Assembly (NCBI GenBank): GCA_902623545.1
Contig: CACNUI010000007.1
Location: 1-63,094 of the forward strand
DNA from: an uncultured Alphaproteobacteria bacterium
Lineage (GTDB): Bacteria > Pseudomonadota > Alphaproteobacteria > HIMB59 > GCA-002718135
DNA length: 63,094 bases
Reading direction: 5' to 3'
Position 1 is the first letter of the stretch. Each line of letters begins with the position of its first letter. Position numbers and translations under genes: made by a program. The notes beneath the pieces were generated by a model. It was not told the origin of the DNA and did no database searches. It saw nothing but the letters and a program-made list of their open reading frames with translations. Below are positions 8,728 through 19,620 of this stretch, in pieces.

Positions 8728-9906
8728 ATGAAAGAAGTAGAACTTAATACAACTACAATTAACTTTGGTCCTCAACATCCAGCTGCACATGGTGTTTTAC
8801 GCTTAGTAGTTGAACTGGAAGGCGAGGTAGTTCAAAGAGCAGAACCACACATTGGATTGTTACATAGGGGAACAGAAAAATTGATTGAATACAAAACCTA
8901 TCTTCAGGCAGTTCCTTATTTTGATAGACTTGATTATGTTTCCCCAATGTGTCAAGAACATGCTTTTGCATTAGCAACCGAAAATCTCCTAGGTATTACT
9001 GTCCCTGAAAGAGCTAAATATATTCGTGTAATTTTTGCTGAAATTACAAGAATTCTAAATCATTTATTAAACATACCAGCCTATGCTGCTGACATTGGTG
9101 CTGTGACACCTTTTTTATGGTGCTTTGAGGAAAGGGAAAAGCTTTTAGAATTTCATGAAGCCGTATCCGGGGCAAGATTTCACGCAGCATATTTTAGACC
9201 TGGCGGTGTTCATCAGGATATGCCAGAAGGAATGGAAGAAAAATTATTTGAGCATTTTAAAACTCTTCCAAAATTTATTGATGATCTTGAAAGCTTGTTG
9301 ACTAATAATAGAATATTAAGACAAAGATCAGTTGACATAGGAATAATTTCAAAGTCAGAAGCAATTGAATGGGGTTGTTCGGGTCCTGTATTAAGAAGCA
9401 CAGGTGTAGCATGGGATTTAAGAAGATCTCAACCTTACGACGCATATGATCAAATTGATTTTGAAGTTCCTGTTGGAAAAAAAGGTGATTGTTTTGATCG
9501 ATATTTGGTGCGCATAGAGGAAATGAGACAAAGTGTTAGTATTATTAACCAATGTTTAAATAAAATCAAACCAGGTCCAATATCAATTGAGGATAATAAA
9601 ATTACACCTCCTAAAAGAAATCAAATGAAAAAATCAATGGAAGCTTTAATTCATCATTTTAAACTTTTCACTGAAGGATACCGCGTTCCAGCTGGTCAAG
9701 TTTATAGTGCAGTAGAAGCTCCAAAAGGTGAATTTGGCGTTTATCTTGTTTCTGACGGATCTAGTAAACCATATAGATGTAAAATAAGAGCACCAGGTTT
9801 TGCGCACCTTCAAACATTAGATCATTTATCTAAAGGTCACTTAATGGCTGATATAGCCGCTATACTAGGTAGCTTAGATATTGTTTTTGGAGAGATAGAT
9901 AGATAA
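8728..9906 (+). CDS. nuoD: NADH-quinone oxidoreductase subunit D
   Basis: NuoD is the 49-kDa-type subunit that forms the quinone-binding cavity together with NuoB. It shows [15 protein letters not shown] near residue 11, the quinone-site histidine in that motif, [12 protein letters not shown] near residue 42, and the C-terminal [13 protein letters not shown]. Length is 392 aa, as usual for alphaproteobacteria. The nuoE start overlaps its stop by one base. Confidence 0.97.
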   Translation: MKEVELNTTTINFGPQHPAAHGVLRLVVELEGEVVQRAEPHIGLLHRGTEKLIEYKTYLQAVPYFDRLDYVSPMCQEHAFALATENLLGITVPERAKYIRVIFAEITRILNHLLNIPAYAADIGAVTPFLWCFEEREKLLEFHEAVSGARFHAAYFRPGGVHQDMPEGMEEKLFEHFKTLPKFIDDLESLLTNNRILRQRSVDIGIISKSEAIEWGCSGPVLRSTGVAWDLRRSQPYDAYDQIDFEVPVGKKGDCFDRYLVRIEEMRQSVSIINQCLNKIKPGPISIEDNKITPPKRNQMKKSMEALIHHFKLFTEGYRVPAGQVYSAVEAPKGEFGVYLVSDGSSKPYRCKIRAPGFAHLQTLDHLSKGHLMADIAAILGSLDIVFGEIDR

Positions 9907-10505
9907 TGCATCATCCTGGTACAAATAATAAAGTATATAAAAAAATTAATGATAATTTTGAATGGTCATCAGAAAATTTTAAAAAAATTTCTGAAATAAT
10001 AAAAAAATATCCATCAAACCGTATTCAAAGCGCAGTTATTCCTTTACTTGATTTAGCACAAAGACAAAATAATGGATGGCTAAGTAAAAACTCAATGGAA
10101 AAAGTAGCTGAAACTCTAAGTATGTCCTACATCAGAGTATTGGAAGTTGCCACTTTTTATTCGATGTTTAATTTAGAACCTATTGGTAAAAATTTTGTCC
10201 AAATTTGCAGAACGACACCTTGTTGGTTAAGAGGGAGTGATAAACTGTCTAAAGTTGCACAAGAATTTTGTGAAACTAATATTGGTGAGACAAGTGATGA
10301 TAAAAAATTTACAGTTGTTGAAGTTGAATGCTTAGGTGCATGTTGCAATGCTCCTATGGTCCAGATCAATGATGATTATTATGAAGATTTAGATGAAGAG
10401 AGTTTTAAAAAAATACTTCAAGATTTAAAAAATAATAAATCAATAAATGTAGGTTCACAAATTGGTAGAAAATCATCACAACCTGAAAGAAAATTTGATG
10501 CTTAA
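9906..10505 (+). CDS. nuoE: NADH-quinone oxidoreductase subunit E
   Basis: NuoE is the 24-kDa-type subunit with the 2Fe-2S cluster N1a. The four ligands are visible in [10 protein letters not shown] near residue 99 and CLGACCNAP near residue 142. The thioredoxin-like fold and N-terminal helical domain ([18 protein letters not shown]) are standard. The last eight bases overlap the preferred nuoF start. Confidence 0.95.
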   Translation: MHHPGTNNKVYKKINDNFEWSSENFKKISEIIKKYPSNRIQSAVIPLLDLAQRQNNGWLSKNSMEKVAETLSMSYIRVLEVATFYSMFNLEPIGKNFVQICRTTPCWLRGSDKLSKVAQEFCETNIGETSDDKKFTVVEVECLGACCNAPMVQINDDYYEDLDEESFKKILQDLKNNKSINVGSQIGRKSSQPERKFDA

Positions 10506-11772
10506 GGAAAAAGATAAAATTTTTAAAAATTTATACGGTTTTGAAGACTGGAAATTAGAAGGTGCTAAAAAAAGAGGTATTTGGTCAAATACTAAAGAAC
10601 TTATCAAAATGGGTAGTGAAAAAATTGTTGAGGAAATTAAAAATAGTCAATTAAGAGGAAGGGGAGGAGCAGGCTTCCCAGCAGGACTAAAGTGGTCATT
10701 TATGCCAAAAGACTCTGGAAAAGATCATTACCTAGTTGTTAATGCAGATGAGTCAGAGCCAGGTACATGTAAAGATAGAGAAATTATGAGAAACGACCCA
10801 CATCTTCTTTTAGAAGGTTGTTTAGTTGCGGCCTTTGCCATGCATGCGCATACTTGCTATATTTACATAAGGGGTGAATATTATTCTGAATCTTCTAATT
10901 TACAAAAAGCAATTGATGAAGCTTATACAAATAATTTAATTGGTAAAAATGCATGTGGTACAGGTTGGGATTTAGATATTTATCTTCACAGAGGAGCGGG
11001 AGCATATATTTGTGGCGAAGAAACAGCTTTACTTGAAAGTTTAGAGGGTAAAAAAGGCCAACCTCGATTAAAACCTCCGTTTCCCGCTGGCGCAGGTTTA
11101 TATGGATGCCCTACAACAGTTACAAACGTTGAAACAATTGCTGTCTCGCCAACTATTTTAAGACGTGGTTCTAAATGGTTTGCTAATTTAGGTAGTGCAA
11201 ATAATACAGGTACAAAAATTTTTAGTGTCTCTGGACATGTAAATAACCCATGTAATGTAGAAGAAGAAATGGGCATACCACTAAAAGATCTCATTGAAAA
11301 ACATGCAGGTGGAGTAATTGGTGGTTGGGAAAATTTATTAGCTGTAATTCCTGGAGGCGCAAGTGTGCCTTTATTACCTAAGTCTATTTGTGATACTGTT
11401 AAAATGGATTTTGATAGTCTAAAAGAAGTACAAAGTGGATTAGGCACTGCTGCTGTTATTGTAATGAATAAATCAACAGATATTGTTGAGGCAATAGCCA
11501 GATTATCACATTTTTATAAACATGAAAGTTGTGGTCAATGTACACCTTGCAGAGAAGGTACTGGATGGATGTACAGAATGATGGAAAAAATGATTCATGG
11601 AAATGTTGAACATAAAGATATTGATAAAATTTTAGATGTGACTAAACAAATCGAAGGTCATACTATTTGCGCCTTAGGCGATGCTGCAGCTTGGCCTATT
11701 CAAGGTTTATTTAGACATTTTAGGCCTGAAATTGAAAAAAGAATTCAAGAAAGAAGCAGAAGAGTAGCTTAG
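10498..11772 (+). CDS. nuoF: NADH-quinone oxidoreductase subunit F
   Basis: NuoF binds NADH and FMN and carries the N3 4Fe-4S cluster. [13 protein letters not shown] and [14 protein letters not shown] form the FMN/NADH site, and [12 protein letters not shown] with HTICALGD supplies the cluster cysteines. The frame is open from an upstream ATG at 10462, but the ATG at 10498 gives the family's usual N-terminus ([14 protein letters not shown], 424 aa) and an 8-base overlap with nuoE. Its TAG stop shares its G with the nuoG GTG start. Confidence 0.96.
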   Translation: MLKEKDKIFKNLYGFEDWKLEGAKKRGIWSNTKELIKMGSEKIVEEIKNSQLRGRGGAGFPAGLKWSFMPKDSGKDHYLVVNADESEPGTCKDREIMRNDPHLLLEGCLVAAFAMHAHTCYIYIRGEYYSESSNLQKAIDEAYTNNLIGKNACGTGWDLDIYLHRGAGAYICGEETALLESLEGKKGQPRLKPPFPAGAGLYGCPTTVTNVETIAVSPTILRRGSKWFANLGSANNTGTKIFSVSGHVNNPCNVEEEMGIPLKDLIEKHAGGVIGGWENLLAVIPGGASVPLLPKSICDTVKMDFDSLKEVQSGLGTAAVIVMNKSTDIVEAIARLSHFYKHESCGQCTPCREGTGWMYRMMEKMIHGNVEHKDIDKILDVTKQIEGHTICALGDAAAWPIQGLFRHFRPEIEKRIQERSRRVA

Positions 11773-13811
11773 TGCCAAAGATAACAATTGATAATAAAGA
11801 ATACGAATTTGAAAACGGCATGACTGTAATGCAAGCTTGTGAACAAGCAGGAACTGAAATTCCAAGATTTTGTTATCATGAAAAACTCTCAATAGCAGGA
11901 AACTGTAGAATGTGTTTAGTAGAAATGGAAAAAGCTCCAAAACCTATTGCATCATGTGCAATGCCAGCTGCAGATGGAATGGTTATAAAAACAAATACCG
12001 AAACAGTTAAAAAAGCTCGAAAAGGTGTGATGGAGTTTCTTCTTATTAATCATCCATTGGATTGCCCTATTTGTGATCAAGGAGGAGAGTGTGATCTTCA
12101 AGATCAAGCGATGTATTATGGTTTTGATAAAACTAGATATGAAGAAAATAAAAGAGCAGTTCAAAATAAAAATATGGGGCCACTTGTCAAAACAATTATG
12201 ACAAGATGTATACATTGTACGAGATGCGTAAGGTTTTCTACAGAAGTTGCGGGAGTTGATGATATAGGATTGCTTGGCAGAGGTGAAAATGCTGAGATTA
12301 CGACGTACTTAGAAAAAACTATTGAGTCAGAATTATCTGGAAATGTAATTGATTTGTGTCCTGTCGGTGCTTTAACAAGTAAGCCATACGCATTTAAATC
12401 TAGACCATGGGAACTAACTAAGACAGAAACATTCGATGTGTTTGATGGCATAGGTTCAAGTATAAGAATTGATACAAGAGGAAAAAAAGTTTTAAGAGCT
12501 CTTCCTAGAATAAATGAAGAAACCAATGAAGAATGGATAAGTGATAAATCTAGATTTGCAGTTGATGGACTCTCAAGTCAAAGATTGGATAGTGTATATT
12601 CTAAATCAAATAAAAAACTCCAAAAATCTTCATGGGATGATGCATTTGAATTAATAAAAAAAGAAATTACAAAAAGAGGTAAAGAAAATACTGTATTCCT
12701 ATCGGGTAAGTTTACCGATATTGAAACTTTATATTCTGCACAAAAATTTAGCAATTCACTAAAATCAAAAAACTATGATTGCAGATTTGATAATACACAA
12801 ATTATCGATAATTCATCTTCAAGTTATAAATTTAATTCTACAATTCAAGAAATTGAAAAGGCTGATGCTATTCTTTTAATCGGATCTAATCCTAGATGGG
12901 AAGCGGCGGTACTAAACGCTAGAATTAGAAAGGCATATATTGAAAATAACTGTAAAATTGGTCTTATAGGTCCTAAATTAGATCTTACTTACGATTATCA
13001 TCATTTATCTGATTCTTTAGATTACCTTAATAATTTATCTAATAATAAATCTGAATTCAATAAAGTTTTAAAATCTGCAAAAAACCCACTTATAATTTTA
13101 GGTACTTCAGCAATAAATAATGATCATGGAAAAAAAATATTAGAAACTGCAGGATTAATTGCGAAAAAAATTCAAAAAAATAAAAATATAAATCCATTAA
13201 ATATTCTTAACCAAGATATTTCTAGAGTAGGAGCATTAGATTTGAAATTTTATAATAAAAAATTTGATAATGATTACAATAAACAATTAAAAAAACATAT
13301 TGATAAAACAAAGCCTGTAGTTTTCTTAATGGGTTTAGATGAGATAAATTTTTCAACATTTGAAAATGCTTTTGTTGTTTATCTTGGTCATCATGGAGAC
13401 GTTTCAGCATCTATAGCTGATATAATTTTACCAACCCCTGCATATACTGAGAAAAGTTCTACTTATATGAATATAGAAGGTAGAGTTATTCAAACAACTA
13501 AGTGTCATAATCCATTAGGTGAAGCAAAAGAGGAGTGGAAAATTTTTAGAGTTTTAAGCGACTTATTTGAAAAAAATTTAAATTTTAATAATCTTGGAGA
13601 GCTTCGAAATGAGTTTACAAGTATCTATGGTCAATTTGCTCTCTTAAATGAAGTTAATTCTGTTGGCGAAATAACTTTTGCTAAAAATAATAAAATTGAG
13701 AATATTAAAATTAAATATAACATTGAAAATTTTTATATGACCGACTCTATTTCTAGATCTTCTGAAACAATGGCAAAATGTACTAAAGATATTTTAAATA
13801 AGGCAGCATAA
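11772..13811 (+). CDS. nuoG: NADH-quinone oxidoreductase subunit G
   Basis: This large peripheral-arm subunit holds several Fe-S clusters. The N-terminal ferredoxin-like cysteines lie in [15 protein letters not shown] and ASCAMP, then [17 protein letters not shown] and [11 protein letters not shown], ending with CPVGAL near residue 205. The C-terminal part (about 220-679) is the molybdopterin-oxidoreductase-like domain, which has no cofactor in this family. It starts with GTG at 11772. The C-terminal half is diverged and asparagine/lysine-rich. Confidence 0.95.
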   Translation: MPKITIDNKEYEFENGMTVMQACEQAGTEIPRFCYHEKLSIAGNCRMCLVEMEKAPKPIASCAMPAADGMVIKTNTETVKKARKGVMEFLLINHPLDCPICDQGGECDLQDQAMYYGFDKTRYEENKRAVQNKNMGPLVKTIMTRCIHCTRCVRFSTEVAGVDDIGLLGRGENAEITTYLEKTIESELSGNVIDLCPVGALTSKPYAFKSRPWELTKTETFDVFDGIGSSIRIDTRGKKVLRALPRINEETNEEWISDKSRFAVDGLSSQRLDSVYSKSNKKLQKSSWDDAFELIKKEITKRGKENTVFLSGKFTDIETLYSAQKFSNSLKSKNYDCRFDNTQIIDNSSSSYKFNSTIQEIEKADAILLIGSNPRWEAAVLNARIRKAYIENNCKIGLIGPKLDLTYDYHHLSDSLDYLNNLSNNKSEFNKVLKSAKNPLIILGTSAINNDHGKKILETAGLIAKKIQKNKNINPLNILNQDISRVGALDLKFYNKKFDNDYNKQLKKHIDKTKPVVFLMGLDEINFSTFENAFVVYLGHHGDVSASIADIILPTPAYTEKSSTYMNIEGRVIQTTKCHNPLGEAKEEWKIFRVLSDLFEKNLNFNNLGELRNEFTSIYGQFALLNEVNSVGEITFAKNNKIENIKIKYNIENFYMTDSISRSSETMAKCTKDILNKAA

Positions 13812-13818
13812 TAATTAT

Positions 13819-14820
13819 ATGAATTATGATATATTAATTACAGGGCTAATAATCGTTGCCCAAATACTTGCTGTTGTTGTGCCAGTTTTAATATCTGTAG
13901 CTTTTTTAGTTTATGCTGAAAGAAAAGTTTTAGCCCTAATTCAATTAAGAAGAGGTCCAAATATAGTAGGGCCTTTTGGTATATTACAAAGCTTTGCTGA
14001 TGCATTAAAACTTATTACTAAAGAAAATATTATACCTAGCGGATCAAATAAAATTGTTTTTATTTTAGCACCCATAATAACAATGGTACTTAGCTTAGCA
14101 GGTTGGGCGGTAATACCTTTTGCTCCAGGATGGGTAGTCTCTGATATTAACGTAGGTATCATGTATCTGTTTGCAGTATCATCTCTTGGAGTATACGGAA
14201 TAATAATGGCCGGTTGGGCTAGTAACTCTCAATATCCTTTTCTAGGAGCATTAAGATCAGCAGCTCAAATGGTTTCATATGAAGTATCTATTGGATTTGT
14301 AATAATTACAGTATTATTATGTGTAGGTTCTTTAAATTTATCAAAGATAGTTTTAGCTCAGCAGACTGTATGGTTTGCAATTCCATTATTACCTATGTTC
14401 ATTATTTTTTTTATTTCTGCGTTAGCAGAAACAAATAGATTACCTTTTGATCTTCCTGAAGATGAATCAACACTTGTTGCAGGATTTTTTACTGAATATT
14501 CATCTGCTTCATTTGTATTATTTTTTTTAGGTGAATACGCGAGTATGATTTTAATGTCTTCTATGACCGTCATTCTTTTTTTAGGCGGATGGCTTCCTCC
14601 ATTTGATGTATACCCATTAAATGTTGTTCCTGGAGTAATCTGGTTTACTGTTAAAGTAATATTTATATTATTTTTATTTATTTGGGTTAGAGGAACTTTC
14701 CCAAGATATAGATATGATCAGTTAATGAGACTTGGATGGAAAGTTTTTCTACCATTTTCTTTGTTTTGGGTTGTGGTAACTTCTGGTTTTTTAGTATATT
14801 TTGACATGCTGCCAAATTAA
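13819..14820 (+). CDS. nuoH: NADH-quinone oxidoreductase subunit H
   Basis: NuoH is the eight-helix membrane subunit that joins the arms of complex I and lines the quinone entry. Diagnostic motifs are [16 protein letters not shown] near residue 33, [25 protein letters not shown] and the C-terminal [17 protein letters not shown]. Length (333 aa) and order after nuoG are canonical. Confidence 0.97.
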   Translation: MNYDILITGLIIVAQILAVVVPVLISVAFLVYAERKVLALIQLRRGPNIVGPFGILQSFADALKLITKENIIPSGSNKIVFILAPIITMVLSLAGWAVIPFAPGWVVSDINVGIMYLFAVSSLGVYGIIMAGWASNSQYPFLGALRSAAQMVSYEVSIGFVIITVLLCVGSLNLSKIVLAQQTVWFAIPLLPMFIIFFISALAETNRLPFDLPEDESTLVAGFFTEYSSASFVLFFLGEYASMILMSSMTVILFLGGWLPPFDVYPLNVVPGVIWFTVKVIFILFLFIWVRGTFPRYRYDQLMRLGWKVFLPFSLFWVVVTSGFLVYFDMLPN

Positions 14821-14821
14821 T

Positions 14822-15301
14822 ATGTATAAATTAATTAAATCTTTTACTTTATTTGAATTATTTCAAGGACTATTTTTAACTTTCAAATACATATTTAAAT
14901 CTAAAGTTACAATAAATTATCCTCATGAAAAAGGTCCATTAAGCCCACGTTTTAGAGGTGAGCATGCTTTGAGAAGATATCCAAGTGGGGAAGAGAGATG
15001 TATCGCATGTAAGCTTTGTGAAGCAGTATGTCCTGCTCAGGCAATTACAATTGAAGCAGAGCCAAGAGAGGATGGAAGCAGAAGAACAACAAGATATGAT
15101 ATAGATATGACTAAATGTATTTATTGTGGTTTATGTCAAGAATCTTGCCCAGTTGATGCAATAGTCGAAGGACCAAATTTTGAATTTGCCACTGAAACAA
15201 GAGAAGAATTAATTTATAATAAAGATAAACTTTTAGAAAATGGAGATAGATGGGAGCAAGAAATTGCTCAAAATATTCATCTCGATAGAAAATATAGATA
15301 A
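14822..15301 (+). CDS. nuoI: NADH-quinone oxidoreductase subunit I
   Basis: NuoI is the ferredoxin-like subunit with two 4Fe-4S clusters (N6a and N6b). The ligands are in [12 protein letters not shown] and [12 protein letters not shown]. The frame is open from 14801, inside nuoH, but the ATG at 14822, directly after the nuoH stop, gives the normal 159-aa protein starting [12 protein letters not shown]. The [16 protein letters not shown] motif just before the first cluster is typical. Confidence 0.96.
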   Translation: MYKLIKSFTLFELFQGLFLTFKYIFKSKVTINYPHEKGPLSPRFRGEHALRRYPSGEERCIACKLCEAVCPAQAITIEAEPREDGSRRTTRYDIDMTKCIYCGLCQESCPVDAIVEGPNFEFATETREELIYNKDKLLENGDRWEQEIAQNIHLDRKYR

Positions 15302-15303
15302 GA

Positions 15304-15915
15304 ATGATTCTTTATTCATTAACATTTTATCTTTTTTCATCTGTTGCAGTTCTTTCTGCTCTAATGGTTATAAGTGCAAAAAATCCAGTTCATTCAGTTT
15401 TGTTCTTAATTTTAAGCTTTGTTAACGCATCAGGACTCTTTGTTTTATTAGGCGCTGAATTTTTAGCAATGATCCTTGTCGTTGTCTATGTTGGAGCTGT
15501 TGCTGTCCTTTTTCTTTTTGTTGTAATGATGCTTGATATAAATTTTGTAAAGTTGAGAGAAGGTTTTTTGCAATATTTACCTTTTGGAGCATTATTAGGG
15601 ATAGTTCTAGTAATTGAACTTGGAATACTTTTTTTAACAGATAGATCGTCTAATATTTACAACAATCAAACACCATTACAACCTATAGTTAGTGAAGTGG
15701 AGAATACAAAAATGATTGGGCAAATACTCTACACTGAATATTTTTATTTATTTCAAATATGTGGGATAATTTTATTAGTCGCAATGATTGGCTCTATTAC
15801 ACTTACACTAAGAGATAAAGGTGGCGTTAAAAGGCAAAATATTGATTCACAAAATACAGTTGATGCATCAACAGCTATAGAAAAGAAAAAAGTAAAAATA
15901 GGCGAAGGAATTTAA
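15304..15915 (+). CDS. nuoJ: NADH-quinone oxidoreductase subunit J
   Basis: NuoJ is a membrane subunit with five predicted helices. The motifs KNPVHSVLFLILSF and the VVYVGAVAVLFLFVVMMLD stretch around the pi-bulge helix are conserved. The C-terminal tail after residue 180 is hydrophilic and lineage-specific. Length is 203 aa. It lies three bases after nuoI and before nuoK. Confidence 0.95.
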   Translation: MILYSLTFYLFSSVAVLSALMVISAKNPVHSVLFLILSFVNASGLFVLLGAEFLAMILVVVYVGAVAVLFLFVVMMLDINFVKLREGFLQYLPFGALLGIVLVIELGILFLTDRSSNIYNNQTPLQPIVSEVENTKMIGQILYTEYFYLFQICGIILLVAMIGSITLTLRDKGGVKRQNIDSQNTVDASTAIEKKKVKIGEGI

Positions 15916-15918
15916 TTA

Positions 15919-16224
15919 ATGATTACTCTTGAACACTATCTTTTTCTCGGTGCAATTATTTTTACATTAGGTGTTTTAGGAATATTTTTAAATAAGAAAA
16001 ATTTAATTATAATTTTAATGTCTATAGAACTCATCTTGTTGTCAGTAAATATTAATTTTATTGCTTTCTCAGCATATATTAATGATATTTCAGGGCAAAT
16101 CTTCGCGATGCTTACACTTACCGTTGCAGCAGCTGAAGCAGCAATTGGACTCGCCATACTTGTAGTATTTTTTAGAAATTTAGGATCAATAGAAGTAAAT
16201 AAAATTAATCAGCTTAAGGGATAG
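15919..16224 (+). CDS. nuoK: NADH-quinone oxidoreductase subunit K
   Basis: This 101-aa protein has three helices and belongs to the MrpC-like family. The essential membrane glutamates are visible in [11 protein letters not shown] and in the [15 protein letters not shown] segment. It lies between nuoJ and nuoL with three-base gaps. Confidence 0.96.
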   Translation: MITLEHYLFLGAIIFTLGVLGIFLNKKNLIIILMSIELILLSVNINFIAFSAYINDISGQIFAMLTLTVAAAEAAIGLAILVVFFRNLGSIEVNKINQLKG

Positions 16225-16227
16225 TAG

Positions 16228-18135
16228 ATGGCAACCTCAATTATATTTTTACCTCTACTTGGTTTTCTTTTTTGTTTTTTACTAGGTAAACAGTTTAACT
16301 ATAGGGTTTATCAAATATCAACAACTTCAATCCTTTTTCTTTGTACTTTATTTTCTTGGATAATATTCATTCAGTTTATTAATAATAAGGAAACTGAAAT
16401 AATCTTTATCCTTAACTGGATAAGTTCTGGAAATTTTATTGTTGATTGGTCAATTAGATTAGACACTTTAACTGCTGTGATGTTCATTGTGGTTACAACT
16501 GTTTCTGCCTGTGTCCATTTATATTCAATAGGCTATATGGAAGATGATCCATCAAAAATAAGATTTATGGGTTATCTAAGCTTATTTACTTTTTTTATGC
16601 TTGTTCTTGTATCAAGTAATAACTTGCTGCAAATGTTTTTTGGTTGGGAAGGTGTTGGGCTAGCCTCATATTTATTAATTGGTTTTTGGCATCATAAAGA
16701 TTCAGCAAATAAAGCTGCCATAAAAGCATTTGTTGTAAATAGAGTTGGAGATTTTGGATACGCAATAGGAATTGCTGGAATTTTTTATATTTTTGGTACG
16801 ATAAGTTTCGACAGCATATTTTCACAAGTGGATCAATTTAGTGAGCATCAAATTCAATTCCTTTCATTCAGTTTTCCAACTTTAGATTTTTTATGTTTTC
16901 TTTTATTCATAGGTGCAATGGGTAAATCTGCCCAATTAGGTTTACATACCTGGTTGCCAGATGCTATGGAAGGGCCTACTCCTGTATCTGCACTAATACA
17001 TGCTGCAACAATGGTAACAGCTGGTGTATTTTTAGTTGCAAGAATGAGTCCTCTTTATGAATTTGCTACATTTACTAATTTATTCATTACTTTTATTGGT
17101 GCAGCCACAGCTATTTTTGCTGCCTCCATAGCCTTAACGCAAAATGATATTAAAAGAGTCATTGCATATTCAACATGCAGTCAATTAGGATATATGTTTT
17201 TTGCAGCAGGTGTAGGAGCTTATAATGCATCAATATTTCACTTAACAACTCATGCCTTTTTTAAAGCTCTCCTATTTCTTTCTGCAGGTTCTGTAATTCA
17301 CGCAATGCATCATGAACAGGATATGAGGAAAATGGGGGGACTTTACAAAAAAATACCTTTTACTGCTACAATGATGTGGATTGGATCTCTTGCAATTATT
17401 GGTTTCCCATATCTATCTGGCTACTATTCAAAAGAAAGTATTTTAGAAAATGCTTTCTATGCTTCAAATGGAATAGCATACTTTGCATATTTAGTAGGTA
17501 TTTTAACTTCTTTACTTACTGCTTTTTATTCATGGAGATTATTATTCCTAACATTTCATGGTGAAAATAGATCAGATAATAAAACATATGATCACGCCCA
17601 TGAATCACCTTTAGTGATGACAGTTCCATTATTTATTCTTGCAATTGGTTCTATTTTTTCTGGAATATTCTTTGCTGATTATTTTATTGGATATTACAAA
17701 AAAGAGTTTTGGGATAATGCAATATTATTAACAGAAAGTTCTCATAAATATCTTCCTCTTACGCAATCATTAATATCAAAATCGGCTGTTGCAATTGGAA
17801 TTCTTGTCTGTGTGTTGATATACTCAAATAGTTTAAACAGAGCAAAAAATCTTTCCTATAACTTAGATCCTTTATATTCTCTTTCTAAAAATAAATGGTA
17901 TGTGGATGAGCTATATCATAAAATATTTGTTTTAACTTTTTTCCAATTAGCAAACTTTTTCTGGAAAAGAGGAGATGAAAAAACTATTGATGGTTTAGGG
18001 CCAAACGGTATCTCTTGGATTATTTCAAAATCCTCATCTTATATAAGTTTATTTCAATCAGGGTATTTGTTTCATTATGCTTTTGCAATGCTTGGTGGCT
18101 TAGTAATAATTTTAACATGGTTTTTATATTATTAA
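16228..18135 (+). CDS. nuoL: NADH-quinone oxidoreductase subunit L
   Basis: NuoL is the distal antiporter-like proton-pumping subunit. FFGWEGVGLASYLLIGFW near residue 137 contains the key glutamate, and HTWLPDAMEGPTPVSALIHAATMVTAGVF contains the lysine-loop region typical of the family. The C-terminal lateral helix region is present, and the 635-aa length is normal. Confidence 0.96.
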   Translation: MATSIIFLPLLGFLFCFLLGKQFNYRVYQISTTSILFLCTLFSWIIFIQFINNKETEIIFILNWISSGNFIVDWSIRLDTLTAVMFIVVTTVSACVHLYSIGYMEDDPSKIRFMGYLSLFTFFMLVLVSSNNLLQMFFGWEGVGLASYLLIGFWHHKDSANKAAIKAFVVNRVGDFGYAIGIAGIFYIFGTISFDSIFSQVDQFSEHQIQFLSFSFPTLDFLCFLLFIGAMGKSAQLGLHTWLPDAMEGPTPVSALIHAATMVTAGVFLVARMSPLYEFATFTNLFITFIGAATAIFAASIALTQNDIKRVIAYSTCSQLGYMFFAAGVGAYNASIFHLTTHAFFKALLFLSAGSVIHAMHHEQDMRKMGGLYKKIPFTATMMWIGSLAIIGFPYLSGYYSKESILENAFYASNGIAYFAYLVGILTSLLTAFYSWRLLFLTFHGENRSDNKTYDHAHESPLVMTVPLFILAIGSIFSGIFFADYFIGYYKKEFWDNAILLTESSHKYLPLTQSLISKSAVAIGILVCVLIYSNSLNRAKNLSYNLDPLYSLSKNKWYVDELYHKIFVLTFFQLANFFWKRGDEKTIDGLGPNGISWIISKSSSYISLFQSGYLFHYAFAMLGGLVIILTWFLYY

Positions 18136-19620
18136 ATGATTGATTGGCCACTAGTATCAGTAATAATTTTTTTACCTTTAATTGGTGCTTTAATTATTCT
18201 TTTTATTAAAGAAGATGAATTAACATCAATTAATATTAAATGGTCTGCCTTACTAACAACTTTAGGAACATTTATTTTAAGTTTAATACTTTGGTTACAA
18301 TTTGATTATTCCAATCCGTCTTATCAATATGAAGAAAAATTTAGATGGTTTGATGATTTTAATTTCTTCTACCATGTTGGAGTTGACGGTATCTCACTTT
18401 TTATGATTTTACTAAGTACATTTTTGACCCCACTTTGTATTTTAGCTAGTTGGAATAATATAAAAAAAAGAGTCAAGGAATACATGCTTTCTTTTTTATT
18501 TTTAGAGACTGTAATGATTGGAATGTTTGCTTCTATAGACATACTTTTATTTTATATTTTTTTTGAAGCAGTATTAATACCAATGTATCTAATAATAGGT
18601 ATATGGGGAGGTAATAGAAGAATCTATGCTTCTTTTAAATTCTTTCTCTACACTCTATTGGGATCAGTACTCATGTTGATTGCTATTATTGTGATGTACA
18701 GAAATACAAGTTCAATGAGTATTGAATTCTTACAAGGTAATTATTTTTCCTATAATACTCAATTGTTTCTATGGCTCGCCTTCTTTGCGTCCTTTGCAGT
18801 TAAAATACCTATGTGGCCGTTTCATACATGGTTGCCCGATGCCCATGTTGAAGCTCCAACAGCTGGATCTGTTATTTTAGCCGGAGTACTTTTAAAAATG
18901 GGGGGATATGGCTTTATCCGTTTCTCTTTAGGCATGCTTCCAGAAGCAACAGAGTTTTTTATTCCTTTAATTATGACATTAAGTATAGTTGCCATAGTAT
19001 ACACTTCCTTAGTAGCACTAGCACAAACTGATATTAAAAAACTAATTGCATATTCATCTGTTGCTCATATGGGAATTGTAACAATTGGAATTTTCTTAGT
19101 GAATCAACAAGGCTTAGAAGGAGCAATGATGCAAATGATTAGTCATGGACTAGTTTCAGCAGCTTTATTTTTATGTGTTGGTGTTATTTATGATCGAATG
19201 CATACTAGAGAAATTGAATTTTACGGAGGATTAGTTCAAAGAATGCCACTTTATGCAACAGTATTCATGATTTTTATGCTGGGATCAGTTGGATTGCCTG
19301 GAACTAGTGGTTTTATTGGAGAATTTTTAGTTATTGTTGGCGCATTTAAATTTTCAAGTTACGTTGTTATTGGTGCGGCTTTTGGAATAATATTATCCGC
19401 TGTTTACATGCTATACCTTTATAAAAGAATTATTTTTGGCACCATAACTAATAATAAACTTGCAGATATTTTAGATATAAACACAAGAGAGAAAATCATA
19501 TTAATTCCTTTAGCAATTTCAGTAATATTACTAGGTATATTTCCAAATCTATTTTTAGATCCTATGAGATTATCACTTGAACTGATTATAACAAATTATG
19601 AAATAGCCAATGCTAAATAA
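18136..19620 (+). CDS. nuoM: NADH-quinone oxidoreductase subunit M
   Basis: NuoM is the second antiporter-like pump subunit. It shows FFEAVLIPMYLIIG with the key glutamate near residue 143, FHTWLPDAHVEAPTAGSVILAG, and IAYSSVAHMG. The length is 494 aa with about 14 hydrophobic segments. Its start directly follows the nuoL stop, and its end overlaps nuoN by 11 bases. Confidence 0.96.
   Translation: MIDWPLVSVIIFLPLIGALIILFIKEDELTSINIKWSALLTTLGTFILSLILWLQFDYSNPSYQYEEKFRWFDDFNFFYHVGVDGISLFMILLSTFLTPLCILASWNNIKKRVKEYMLSFLFLETVMIGMFASIDILLFYIFFEAVLIPMYLIIGIWGGNRRIYASFKFFLYTLLGSVLMLIAIIVMYRNTSSMSIEFLQGNYFSYNTQLFLWLAFFASFAVKIPMWPFHTWLPDAHVEAPTAGSVILAGVLLKMGGYGFIRFSLGMLPEATEFFIPLIMTLSIVAIVYTSLVALAQTDIKKLIAYSSVAHMGIVTIGIFLVNQQGLEGAMMQMISHGLVSAALFLCVGVIYDRMHTREIEFYGGLVQRMPLYATVFMIFMLGSVGLPGTSGFIGEFLVIVGAFKFSSYVVIGAAFGIILSAVYMLYLYKRIIFGTITNNKLADILDINTREKIILIPLAISVILLGIFPNLFLDPMRLSLELIITNYEIANAK

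Noticed and set aside
10986-11447. Reverse-strand frame of 153 codons opposite nuoF
   Set aside because: It lies fully inside the strongly conserved nuoF gene, has no ribosome site and resembles no known family.
12161-12526. Reverse-strand frame opposite nuoG
   Set aside because: Antisense to conserved Fe-S motifs of nuoG; no independent support.
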